From the NCBI RefSeq assembly GCF_008868125.1, contig NZ_WAAQ01000001.1, positions 1,116,001 through 1,180,000 of the forward strand: DNA of 64,000 nucleotides, given 5' to 3'. Below are positions 34,701 through 42,469 of this stretch, one piece after another. A program made the position numbers and the translations under genes. Position 1 is the stretch's first letter. Each line of letters begins with the position of its first letter. Origin of the DNA: Microbacterium maritypicum. Its GTDB lineage: Bacteria; Actinomycetota; Actinomycetes; Actinomycetales; Microbacteriaceae. The notes under the pieces were generated by a model, which saw only the letters and a program-made list of their open reading frames with translations, was not told the origin of the DNA and ran no database searches.

Positions 34701-34980
34701 CGCCGTGCAGCAGGGGCTGGTCGAGGGGGCGCCGCCGTCGTCACTGGCGGGAGCACGGCTCGTGATCGTCTCCAAGACCCTTGCCAAGAGCGACTACCGC
34801 ATCGCCCATCAGCACACGTTGGACGACGAGTCGCGCTCGGCCTTCCTGCTGCGCGTCGCGGATGCGGCCCGCGGCATGTCGGCGTCGAGCTTCACCGCTC
34901 AGGTCGAGTCGCACTGCGCCGACACACAGCGTCGGGTGCATCCGTGCCGTATCCACACGGTGCCGGCGGTGAGCTCGTGA
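31762..34980 (+). CDS. adnA: AdnA-like UvrD-family helicase-nuclease subunit
   Basis: A 1072-residue subunit of a predicted AdnAB end-resection complex, the actinobacterial counterpart of RecBCD/AddAB. N-terminal SF1A motor: Walker A GAPGTGKT, motif II LIDDAQ (Asp where catalytic Glu is usual), motif VI AVSRARDRL. C-terminal PD-(D/E)XK nuclease: GTIVHEAME, GYIDRVE and VVDLKTGK. The weak motor fits the known mycobacterial pair, in which AdnB is the lead motor. The last cysteines are spaced C-x9-C, not the AddB iron-sulfur pattern. It overlaps adnB by 4 bp. Confidence 0.88.
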   Translation: MTPDTAQRAVIAAEPTASGVIIGAPGTGKTRTLIDRIVHLLDAEALRPEQVLALTPNRQAATALRDRIGVRIGQATPGPLARSLGSFAFQLVRGAMVREGAEPPALLTGADQDRIIAELLSGDAEDGRIPWPDALSPSVRASKGFRSELRAFLAECTEIGVDAAELRASGNEVWAATAEFLVEYRAVLDALRSAHRDAADLLSEASTILHTAETAALGPLAPLRVVLIDDAQELTRGGIAVVKALRSRGIAVLAFGDPDISSGSFRGASPELFAQLAGVLGEVHVLDGPHRQRPALTALTRTVTQAIGVSGRVEHRRAPVPVTAEEVEAGVSTFVAPSPYEELDRIAGVMREWHLSDGIRWDRMAVIAHDTRQVTTLETELAAREIPTRAAGVQRPLGSEGIVRDIVGIVRLALTPVQERTSEALEEALRTPFGGMDAIGLRRLRARLRHVELEQGGSTPARELLRRAMANPADLTLIDAPESRTAERFALVIEALARGAAAGETIHDLLWRVWDQARAVDGRRLQIAWREISLLPTGAETARSLDALVSLFDAAKRFVERTPNEKPEVFVRDILDSEVPEDSLSTPDRPGKVTLLTPATALGTEFDAVVVAGVQDGIWPNVRLRGGLLQTWRLPDAIQAARTGTLIEPPGALDRRRAALHDELRLFVRAVSRARDRLLITAVDDDDLTPSPFFGFLPAPEPPERHASAEHPLTLRGLVARHRRTLTTVSAEPVRRAAAAQLAVLAREGVPGADPADWYGMTPPSTAAPLRDLAVTGARVSPSKMESYEECGLNWVVSALGGDTVMPPTAGIGTIVHEAMERVPEGDLEKMRAIVAEHWPELDFETEWIGRKERRRADLLVDRLHTYLGDVRREGGRVIGSEVEFRFAVDVAESADDAVPTVHEVGEDRANQAIIHGYIDRVEAYPPGAGEHPAARGRGWERMSGGPDGPTVVVDLKTGKNDPESDSGVLAHAQLAAYQVAVQQGLVEGAPPSSLAGARLVIVSKTLAKSDYRIAHQHTLDDESRSAFLLRVADAARGMSASSFTAQVESHCADTQRRVHPCRIHTVPAVSS

Positions 34981-37900
34981 CGGGGTGGAACCGGGCGGAG
35001 CAGGGTGGCGAGGGGATCTCGGCCACCGACATCGCCGCCGCACTGGGGCAGCCATCGCCGACGCCGGCCCAGCAACGCGTGATCGAGGCGCCGCCTGAGC
35101 CTGCTCTCGTGGTCGCGGGTGCGGGCAGCGGCAAGACCGAGACGATGTCAGGACGTGTGGTGTGGCTCGTCGCCAACGGGCACGTGCGCCGCGACGAGAT
35201 CCTCGGTCTCACCTTCACCCGCAAGGCCGCAGGCGAGCTCGCGGAGCGGATCGGTCATCGTCTCGCGGTCATCGACGAGTACGGTCGCCGCGGCCTGCTC
35301 CCGCATCTGGCGGAGATCGTCGCCGACGGATCACTGCGCAGGGTCGAGGAGGCTGCACCCGGCCGTCAGCGCGAGCTGGTGCGCGCACACGTGCTCGATG
35401 AGATCGCCGCGCACCGGGGAACCGGGTGGGATCCGGCGACCCCGCGTGCCGCGGAAGAGCTGATGATCCGGCCCCGTGTCTCGACGTACAACGCCTTCGC
35501 CGACGGGATCGTGCGCGAACACGCAGCGCGCATTGGACGGGATCCCGACGTGGCGATGCTCAGTCAGGCCGCCTCCTGGATGCTGGCACGGGAAGTCGTG
35601 CTGCGCAGCGACCTCCCCGAGCTGGAGAACATCGAGTTCGCGCTCGGCACGGTCATCGATGCCGTGCAGAGGCTCGCCGGTGACGCCCTCGACCACCGTG
35701 TCGACCTCGATCTCGCTGAGCGCATCGCGCGGGATCAGGCCCTCGCCTTCGAGCCGTATCGCGGCAACGGCGATGTCGAGAAGGCGGCGGTGAACCTCCT
35801 CAGTCTGCCGACGCTGTCGCGCCTCGTGCGCGACTACATCGCCGAGAAGCAGCGCCGCGGCGTGCTCGACTTCGCCGACCAGGTGGGCGGTGCCTACGAC
35901 ATCGTCGAGTCCGCTCCCGACGTCCGCGACGAGCTCCGCGAGCAGCACCGGGTGGTGCTGCTCGACGAGTATCAGGACACATCGGTCATCCAGACCCGGT
36001 TCCTCGCGGAACTCTTCCGCGACACCGCGGTGATGGCCGTCGGCGACCCGCACCAGTCGATCTACGGGTGGCGGGGAGCCAGTGCCGACAACCTCTACGC
36101 CTTCTCCGGCACGTTCTCCCGCACCGGTGCGGCGCAGACCTACAGCCTCATGACGAGCTGGCGCAACGACCGCGGCATCCTCGGGATCGCCAACCGCGTG
36201 CTCGAACCGCTCCAGCGCCCGGGGCTCGACGTGCCGCCGCTGGAACCGCGTCCGGGCGCGGGAGAGGGCACCGTGACCGTGGAGTTCCCGTTCACGGTCG
36301 ATGAGGAGGCGTCGGTCGTCGCGGAGTGGTTCGCCGAGCGCCGGGCCGCACACGAAGCCCGCAACGCCGGCGAGGCACAGGGCGGTAAGGCGCACACCGG
36401 AGCGATCCTGTTCCGGTCGAAGCGGCACATGCAGACCTTCGCCGCGGCGCTCGCGGCGCGGGGCATCCCGCACCGCATCCTCGGTCTCGGCGGACTGTTG
36501 GCGACGCCGGAGGTGGTCGATGTCGTCTCCACACTCCGGGTCGTGCACGACCCCACCGCGGGGTCGGCGCTCATCCGCCTTCTCACCGGACCGCGTTTCG
36601 GAGTCGGAGTGGCCGACATGGCCGCGCTCTACGACCTCGGCCGCACGCTGTCGGAGCGCGATCCCGCGATGGCGCCGCTGCCCGAGGAGGTGCGCGTGCG
36701 GCTGCGCTCCTCGCGCGGTGCCGATGAGGCGGTGTCGATCATCGACGCGGTCGACGTGGTGCGGGCGGTGCGCGACGACTACCGGCTCCTCGAGGCGATC
36801 ACCCCCGACGGCAGGGCTCGGGTGCGCGCGGCGGGAGAGATGCTGGAGCGCCTCCGCCGCGCATCCTCGCAGCCGATCCCCGAGCTGATCCGCCTGATCG
36901 AACTCGAGCTGCGCCTCGACATCGAGCTGGCCGCCAACGAGACCAGAGGGCCCGCCCGCATCGCCGCGACGCAACTGCGTGCCTTCGCAGACGAGGTCCG
37001 CGCCTTCTTGGCCGCGGACGATCGGGGAAGCATCGGCAGCCTGCTGGCCTGGCTCGACAAGGCCGAGAGCACCGACGAGCTGATGCCGCGGCCGGAGCCG
37101 CCCGAGGCCGGTGTCGTGCAGCTGCTGACGATTCACGGGTCGAAGGGGCTGGAGTGGGATGCCGTCGCCGTGGTGCGGCTGGTGGTCGACGAACTCCCCA
37201 GCCGCGTCTCCGACACCTCCGGCTGGTTCGGATTCGGGGTCGTCCCGTTCGCTCTCCGCGGCGACAGAGACGCGCTTCCCCGATTCGAGTGGGATCCGGT
37301 CGAGGCGATGGGCGACGAGAAAGACCCCGTCAAAAGGCAGAGACTCGCGCAGGCATCGCTGTCCGGCGGTGCGACGAAGGCGAACCCGCAGGGCGGCGCG
37401 ATCAAACGCTTCAAGGATGCCTACAGGGCATATCAGCAGCAGGAGGAGCGGCGTCTCGCCTACGTCGCGGTCACGCGTGCGCGCACCGATCTGCTCCTCA
37501 GCGGTGCGCACTGGGCAGGCCAGAAGTCACCGCGCACGCCGAGTCCCTATCTCGTCGAGGCCATCGATGTGCAGGGTCTCGATCCCATCGAAGCGGTCGA
37601 CCCCGACGACAACCCCTATGACGGCCCCGGTGCCACCCTGCGCTGGCCGCTCGACCCGCTGGGGGCTCGACGAGGACTCGTCTCCGCCGCAGCCGCGGCC
37701 GTTGAGGATGCTGCCCGAGCCGGAACGGCGGAACCGTCCGTGGAGCTGGCCCGCCTGTTGGCCGAGCGTGCGGCCCGGCAGCGCGGCACCGATGCCGAAG
37801 CGCCCACGCGCGTGCCGGCATCGCGGTTCAAGGACTACGTCACCGACTTCTCCGGCACGCTGTCCTCCATCGTCAGGCCCATGCCGGAGCGGCCGTACCG

Positions 37901-38498
37901 GCAGACCCGTCTCGGCACGCTCTTCCACGCCTGGGTGGAGCAGCGGTCCGAGCTCGTGGGCGTCGGCAGCCGTGTGGACGAGGCGCTCTGGGAGCTCGAC
38001 GAGGACGAGGCCCCGCCACAGCCCGCGTACGGTGACCCCGGGGCGGCCGAAGGGCCGAGTGCACCTGCCGACGCCGCCGATCTCGCGGTTCTGCAGGCGA
38101 CGTTCGAGCGCAGCGAGTGGGGCGGGCTGCAGCCGATCGCTGTCGAGATCGAGATCGACTTCGCCCTCGGCGCCGGTCTCTCCGGGCCGGATGCGGGGGA
38201 GTCCCACATCGTCATCTGCAAGCTCGACGCCGTCTACCGGCGAGCAGACCGCGGCGATCGCATCGAGATCGTGGACTGGAAGACCGGCAAGGCTCCGCGG
38301 ACGGCGGCCGAGCGCGAGGAGCGGATGCTGCAGCTCGCGCTCTACCGTCTCGCATACCACCGACGCTTCGACGTGCCCCTGGACGAGATCGACGTCGCGC
38401 TGTACTACGTCGCGGACGACCTGATCATCCGCGGCGACCGGGTCTACTCGGAGGAGGAGCTCTTCCAGCGCTGGAGCGCCGCACGCGCCGCGCGCTGA
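34977..38498 (+). CDS. adnB: AdnB-like UvrD-family helicase-nuclease subunit
   Basis: A 1173-residue partner of the AdnA-like protein. The motor looks complete: AGAGSGKT, LLDEYQDT, VGDPHQSIYGWRG, THHGSK-type motif as IHGSKGLEWD, and YVAVTRAR. The C-terminal nuclease shows GTLFHAW, KLDAVYR and VDWKTGK. GTG 34977 overlaps the adnA stop (GTGA), indicating coupled translation. Its 3' end overlaps the opposing kinase-fold gene by 55 bp. Probable role: unwinding and trimming of double-strand DNA ends. Confidence 0.9.
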   Translation: MTGWNRAEQGGEGISATDIAAALGQPSPTPAQQRVIEAPPEPALVVAGAGSGKTETMSGRVVWLVANGHVRRDEILGLTFTRKAAGELAERIGHRLAVIDEYGRRGLLPHLAEIVADGSLRRVEEAAPGRQRELVRAHVLDEIAAHRGTGWDPATPRAAEELMIRPRVSTYNAFADGIVREHAARIGRDPDVAMLSQAASWMLAREVVLRSDLPELENIEFALGTVIDAVQRLAGDALDHRVDLDLAERIARDQALAFEPYRGNGDVEKAAVNLLSLPTLSRLVRDYIAEKQRRGVLDFADQVGGAYDIVESAPDVRDELREQHRVVLLDEYQDTSVIQTRFLAELFRDTAVMAVGDPHQSIYGWRGASADNLYAFSGTFSRTGAAQTYSLMTSWRNDRGILGIANRVLEPLQRPGLDVPPLEPRPGAGEGTVTVEFPFTVDEEASVVAEWFAERRAAHEARNAGEAQGGKAHTGAILFRSKRHMQTFAAALAARGIPHRILGLGGLLATPEVVDVVSTLRVVHDPTAGSALIRLLTGPRFGVGVADMAALYDLGRTLSERDPAMAPLPEEVRVRLRSSRGADEAVSIIDAVDVVRAVRDDYRLLEAITPDGRARVRAAGEMLERLRRASSQPIPELIRLIELELRLDIELAANETRGPARIAATQLRAFADEVRAFLAADDRGSIGSLLAWLDKAESTDELMPRPEPPEAGVVQLLTIHGSKGLEWDAVAVVRLVVDELPSRVSDTSGWFGFGVVPFALRGDRDALPRFEWDPVEAMGDEKDPVKRQRLAQASLSGGATKANPQGGAIKRFKDAYRAYQQQEERRLAYVAVTRARTDLLLSGAHWAGQKSPRTPSPYLVEAIDVQGLDPIEAVDPDDNPYDGPGATLRWPLDPLGARRGLVSAAAAAVEDAARAGTAEPSVELARLLAERAARQRGTDAEAPTRVPASRFKDYVTDFSGTLSSIVRPMPERPYRQTRLGTLFHAWVEQRSELVGVGSRVDEALWELDEDEAPPQPAYGDPGAAEGPSAPADAADLAVLQATFERSEWGGLQPIAVEIEIDFALGAGLSGPDAGESHIVICKLDAVYRRADRGDRIEIVDWKTGKAPRTAAEREERMLQLALYRLAYHRRFDVPLDEIDVALYYVADDLIIRGDRVYSEEELFQRWSAARAAR

Positions 38499-39805
38499 GC
38501 CTCGTCCGAGTCGTCTTCGTCGTACGCGGCCGCCGCGTTCGTCGCGGCGGGACGTGTTCCCTCGCCGACATCGGCGCTGTGGGTTCCTGCGAAGATGCTC
38601 CGCGCCTCGGAGAGGTCTTCCGTCTCGACGTTCAGCATCTCGGTGCGGTGGGCGCTGTCATCGTGATCCCGATCCGTGCCGACCGTGCGCAGCGGCTCCA
38701 CCGATTCCGTGTCGGTCTGCGCCGAGTCGGACTCCTCCGGAACCTCGATCCACAGCTCTTCGGGATTGTAGGCATCCGTGTGCATGGAGGTGTCCACCTC
38801 GGTGACAGCGCCCCTCGGCACACGGTCGAGCGCATCCAGCGCGGAGTCGACGCCGGCGGTGCGGGCGTCGATGATGCTGAGATCGTCTGTGCGCAGGCCT
38901 TCGGCGAGAGCGTCGAGCAGCGCGGCCGCGTCGTCGACGATGTCCGGTCGGTGCATGGAGTCGCCGTGCACCAGCCAGCGGGCGAACTCGAGCTCGGCGA
39001 GCAGGCGAGCGCGCACCTCGAGGCCGGCATCGGGTGCACGGTCGATCGCACCGGCATAGGCGGCGTGCACGTCGGCGGCGGCGTCGGGTGCTGCCGAGAG
39101 CCAGGAGAGGTCGAGCGCGGGGTCTCCGACCGAGAGCCCGTGCCAGCCGAGGAGGCCGACGACCTCGGGGCCGAGCTCCGGGTCGTCCTCGAACAGGAAC
39201 GAGGTCGACTGCACCCCCCCGAGAACCACGGTGGACTCGAAGCGCCACAGGGAGTCGTCGGCGACGGCGTCGCGCCAGCGCACGGTGAGACGCGCAGGCA
39301 CCCGGCCGGTGGCGGCGGCGGTGTCGACCAGACGCTCCAGCTCGGCGCGGCTCTCCTCCGCGGTGCGCGTGGCGAGTCCCGCCCCGCGGACGACCGAGGT
39401 GGGCAAGCCGTGCACGGCGGCGATCGATGCGCCCATCGACTGCGCGGCTCCGCGTCCCGGCGGTACCAAGGGGGCCTCGATCTGAAAGCCGGGCAGAAGC
39501 TCGGTGACGAGTGCGCGTCCGTCGCCGATGCGCGTCTCGCCGATGTAGGCGGGCACGCGGAACGGCAGCATGGCACGGGCACCGTCGGTGAGCGCACGGA
39601 GCGCGATCGCCTCGGCGGCGAGTTCACGCGCCGTCTCGTCGTCGTCCGCGACGCGTATCGCGAGCTCGCGACCGTCGGCCAGCGAGGCGACGGCGGAGTC
39701 GAATCGCCCCTCGCCATCCGCGCTCAGACTGCGCGCACCCGTGACCTCCGCCCCGGGCAGTGCGGCGGTCACTGCCGCGGCTAGAGTGAAAGGAGAGCGT
39801 CCCAT
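38444..39805 (-). CDS. APH/kinase-fold protein lacking catalytic residues
   Basis: A 453-residue protein. The first 320 residues follow the aminoglycoside/macrolide phosphotransferase fold (e.g. LPGFQIEAPLVPPG, HGLP, GDPALDLSWL). The Brenner motif that should read HGD...N is VVLGGVQSTSFLF, and the metal aspartate (usual IDW) is LLGWHG, so the catalytic Asp, the Asn and the second Asp are all missing. The remaining 130 residues are acidic, probably disordered, ending RWKSSSSE. It may be a pseudokinase or ligand-binding protein. It lies between adnB and nudC in opposite orientation. Confidence 0.82.
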   Translation of the reverse strand: MGRSPFTLAAAVTAALPGAEVTGARSLSADGEGRFDSAVASLADGRELAIRVADDDETARELAAEAIALRALTDGARAMLPFRVPAYIGETRIGDGRALVTELLPGFQIEAPLVPPGRGAAQSMGASIAAVHGLPTSVVRGAGLATRTAEESRAELERLVDTAAATGRVPARLTVRWRDAVADDSLWRFESTVVLGGVQSTSFLFEDDPELGPEVVGLLGWHGLSVGDPALDLSWLSAAPDAAADVHAAYAGAIDRAPDAGLEVRARLLAELEFARWLVHGDSMHRPDIVDDAAALLDALAEGLRTDDLSIIDARTAGVDSALDALDRVPRGAVTEVDTSMHTDAYNPEELWIEVPEESDSAQTDTESVEPLRTVGTDRDHDDSAHRTEMLNVETEDLSEARSIFAGTHSADVGEGTRPAATNAAAAYDEDDSDEAQRAARAALQRWKSSSSE

Positions 39806-39811
39806 GCCCCC

Positions 39812-39817
39812 AGGGTA
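39812..39817 (-). promoter_or_regulatory. -10 box of the kinase-fold gene
   Basis: TACCCT on the minus strand, then GGGGGC and the ATG ending at 39805. Confidence 0.5.
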
Positions 39818-39869
39818 GGTCGGCTCAGGGGCGGTCCCGCCTCCGCCACGCCCGTGAGAGAGGGAGTCG

Positions 39870-40751
39870 ATGACCATTCCGCGCCCATCCCTCGATCGTG
39901 CAGCCGAACTCCGCGAGGAGCCGGACGTGCTCGATCGTCTGCGAAACGACCCGGCGACCCGTGTGATCGTCGTGCGCGAGGGCCGGGTCAGGGTCGTGGA
40001 TTCCGCGCTGCTGCGCGTCACCCCTGACGAGGTCGTCGAGGCGAGCTGGGCTCTTCTCGGACGCGATGCCGACGGCACCGTGCTGCTCCTCGCCGCCGCA
40101 CCGCCGGAGAGCGACGCGCTCGACACCGCCCCGGACGAGATCTGGCTCGGCCTGCGTGATCTCGGCGGTCGCATCGACGGGCAGGAGTCCGAGCTCCTGA
40201 TCGGCGCCATCGCCCTCGCCGGATGGCTTCGGGACGCGCCGTTCTGTCCGACCTGCGGTGGGGCGACCCAGCTGCAGCAGGGCGGATGGTCGCGGCGCTG
40301 CCTCGTGTGCGCACGCCAGCACTTCCCGCGCACGGATCCAGCCGTGATCGTCGCCGTCGAGAGCAGAGACGGCGAGCGGCTCCTGCTCGGCGCCAATGCC
40401 AACTGGGGCGGGCGCATGTTCTCCTGCTTCGCGGGTTTCACCGAGGCGGGGGAATCGCTCGAGTCGACCGCGTATCGCGAGATCGAGGAGGAATCGGGGG
40501 TGCGTCTTTCCGCCCTGCGGTACGTCTCCTCGCAGGCCTGGCCGTTCCCCCGATCGCTCATGGTCGGCTTCCGTGCCGTTGTCGACGACGAGTCCGCGGC
40601 GCGCGCCGACGGCGAGGAGATCATCGAGGTGCGCTGGTTCACGCGCGCCGAGATCGGCACCGCGCTCGCCGGACACGGCCCGGTGGGGCTTCCGGGGCCG
40701 GCGTCGATCGCCCGTGCGCTGATCGTCGACTGGTACGAGGATCGCGCGTGA
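39870..40751 (+). CDS. nudC: NAD(+)/NADH diphosphatase NudC
   Basis: A Nudix hydrolase that cleaves NADH to NMNH and AMP and can remove NAD caps from RNA. The 293-residue protein has an N-terminal domain, a zinc ribbon (CPTCGG and CLVCAR), the Nudix box G-x5-E-x7-REIEEESGV, and the NudC signature as SQAWPFP, where the consensus is SQPWPFP. ATG 39870 has GAGGGAG upstream. It overlaps the uvrD2-like gene by 4 bp (GTGA). Confidence 0.95.
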   Translation: MTIPRPSLDRAAELREEPDVLDRLRNDPATRVIVVREGRVRVVDSALLRVTPDEVVEASWALLGRDADGTVLLLAAAPPESDALDTAPDEIWLGLRDLGGRIDGQESELLIGAIALAGWLRDAPFCPTCGGATQLQQGGWSRRCLVCARQHFPRTDPAVIVAVESRDGERLLLGANANWGGRMFSCFAGFTEAGESLESTAYREIEEESGVRLSALRYVSSQAWPFPRSLMVGFRAVVDDESAARADGEEIIEVRWFTRAEIGTALAGHGPVGLPGPASIARALIVDWYEDRA

Positions 40752-42469
40752 GCGCACTCGATGCCCTCGACGAGCGGCAGCGGGCAGCGGCATCCGTGTT
40801 GCGTGGTCCCGTCGTCGTGCTCGCCGGAGCCGGAACCGGAAAGACCCGGGTGATCACGCATCGCATCGCACACGGCGTCGACACCGGCGCATACTCGCCC
40901 TCGCGCGTCATGGCGGTCACCTTCACCGCGAAAGCGGCGGGAGAGCTCCGCGGTCGCCTGCGGGCGCTCGGTGTCGAAGGCGTCGCCGCCCGCACGTTCC
41001 ATGCGACCGCGCTCGCGCAGCTGAACTTCTTCTGGCCCACGCTGGCCGGATCGCCCGCGCCATCCATCATCGACAACAAGGTGCGGATGCTGGGGCAGGC
41101 GGCCGACGCGATCCGCCTCCGTCCCAGCACCGCGACGCTCCGTGACATCGCTTCCGAGATCGAGTGGCGCAAGGTGTCGATGCTGTCGATCGACCAGTAC
41201 GCAGCGCTCGGCCGTCCGATCAGCGGGGTCGACGCGGGGCAGCTGATCGAGCTGATGCGCGGGTACGAGGCGTTGAAGGACGATCGTCGCCAGCTCGACT
41301 TCGAAGACGTGCTCCTCGCCTGTGCGGGCATGCTGGAGGCGGAGCCGCGCGTCGCCGCATCCGTCCACGAGCAGTACCGGCACTTCACGGTCGACGAGTT
41401 CCAAGACGTCTCCCCGTTGCAGAACCGCCTGCTGGAGCTGTGGCTCGGAGACCGGCACGACATCTGCGTGGTCGGCGACGCCAGCCAGACCATCTACTCG
41501 TTCGCCGGCGCGGAGCAGCGTTTCCTGCTCGAGTTCGAGCGCCGTCACCCGGACGCCACCGTGGTGCGTCTGGAGACGAACTACCGCTCGCAGCCGCCGA
41601 TCCTCACCGCAGCCAACGCTCTGATGCACGGCCGGCCCGGAGCGCTGGAGCTCGTACCGGCACGGGAGCAGTTCACCGCGGATGCGCCGACCGTCACCGC
41701 ATACGAGACGGAGGGGGAGGAAGCCGCGGGGATCGCCGCGTCGATCTCCGCGCGCATCGAGGCGGGGGCCTCGCCGTCGGAGATCGCCGTGCTCTATCGC
41801 GCTCACGCGCAGTCCGCTGTGCTGCAGCAGGCGCTCGCCGCCGAGGGCATCGCGACATCCGTTCTGGGCGGGACACGATTCTTCGCCATGCCGGAGGTCC
41901 GTCAGGCGATCCTCGCCCTGCGGGCCGCCGCTGTCGCCCCCAGCGAGCAGGGATTCCTGCCCGGGGTGCAGCGCGTGCTGCGCGAGCTCGGACTCACCGA
42001 CGAGCCGCCGGCCGCAGGGGGAGCGCAGCGCAGCGGATGGGAGGCGCGTCGCGCCATCCTGAGGCTCGCTGAGGAGGCAGGAGCGGATGCGAACCTGCGC
42101 AGCTTCAGCGACGCGCTGATGGCTCGGGCCAAGGACCAGCACGAACCGACGATGCGCACCGTCACGCTCTCTACCCTGCACGCGGCCAAGGGCCTGGAGT
42201 GGCCGCACGTGTATCTGGCCGGATGGGCGGAGGGATCGCTGCCCATCTCGTATGCGACGACGTTCGAGGCGGTCGACGAAGAGCGACGGCTGGCCTACGT
42301 GGGGGTCACGCGCGCCGCGCGAACGCTGGCGCTGTCGTGGTCGAGATCAGCGGGGCGGGGTGAGCGTTCCCCGTCTCGGTTCCTCGCTGAGATGGGGACC
42401 ACGGGGCGCGGCACCGGCATTCTTCGTGAAACGACACCGAACGCCACTCGAGCGAGCCGTCCGCGCTGA
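40748..42469 (+). CDS. uvrD2: UvrD2-like SF1A DNA helicase, short form
   Basis: A 573-residue 3'-5' DNA helicase. Motifs are complete: AGAGTGKT, VDEFQDV, GDASQTIYSFAG, TLHAAKGLEW and YVGVTRAART. It ends about 35 residues after motif VI, so the C-terminal tetracysteine/HRDC region of mycobacterial UvrD2 (about 700 residues) is missing. Position after nudC matches mycobacteria. The last 164 bp overlap the opposing cyclodehydratase-like gene. Confidence 0.92.
   Translation: MSALDALDERQRAAASVLRGPVVVLAGAGTGKTRVITHRIAHGVDTGAYSPSRVMAVTFTAKAAGELRGRLRALGVEGVAARTFHATALAQLNFFWPTLAGSPAPSIIDNKVRMLGQAADAIRLRPSTATLRDIASEIEWRKVSMLSIDQYAALGRPISGVDAGQLIELMRGYEALKDDRRQLDFEDVLLACAGMLEAEPRVAASVHEQYRHFTVDEFQDVSPLQNRLLELWLGDRHDICVVGDASQTIYSFAGAEQRFLLEFERRHPDATVVRLETNYRSQPPILTAANALMHGRPGALELVPAREQFTADAPTVTAYETEGEEAAGIAASISARIEAGASPSEIAVLYRAHAQSAVLQQALAAEGIATSVLGGTRFFAMPEVRQAILALRAAAVAPSEQGFLPGVQRVLRELGLTDEPPAAGGAQRSGWEARRAILRLAEEAGADANLRSFSDALMARAKDQHEPTMRTVTLSTLHAAKGLEWPHVYLAGWAEGSLPISYATTFEAVDEERRLAYVGVTRAARTLALSWSRSAGRGERSPSRFLAEMGTTGRGTGILRETTPNATRASRPR

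Noticed and set aside
38444..42208. Very long minus-strand open frame running through nudC and uvrD2
   Set aside because: Only the part up to 39805 matches a protein fold; the rest is antisense to well-supported genes and reflects high GC with few stop codons.
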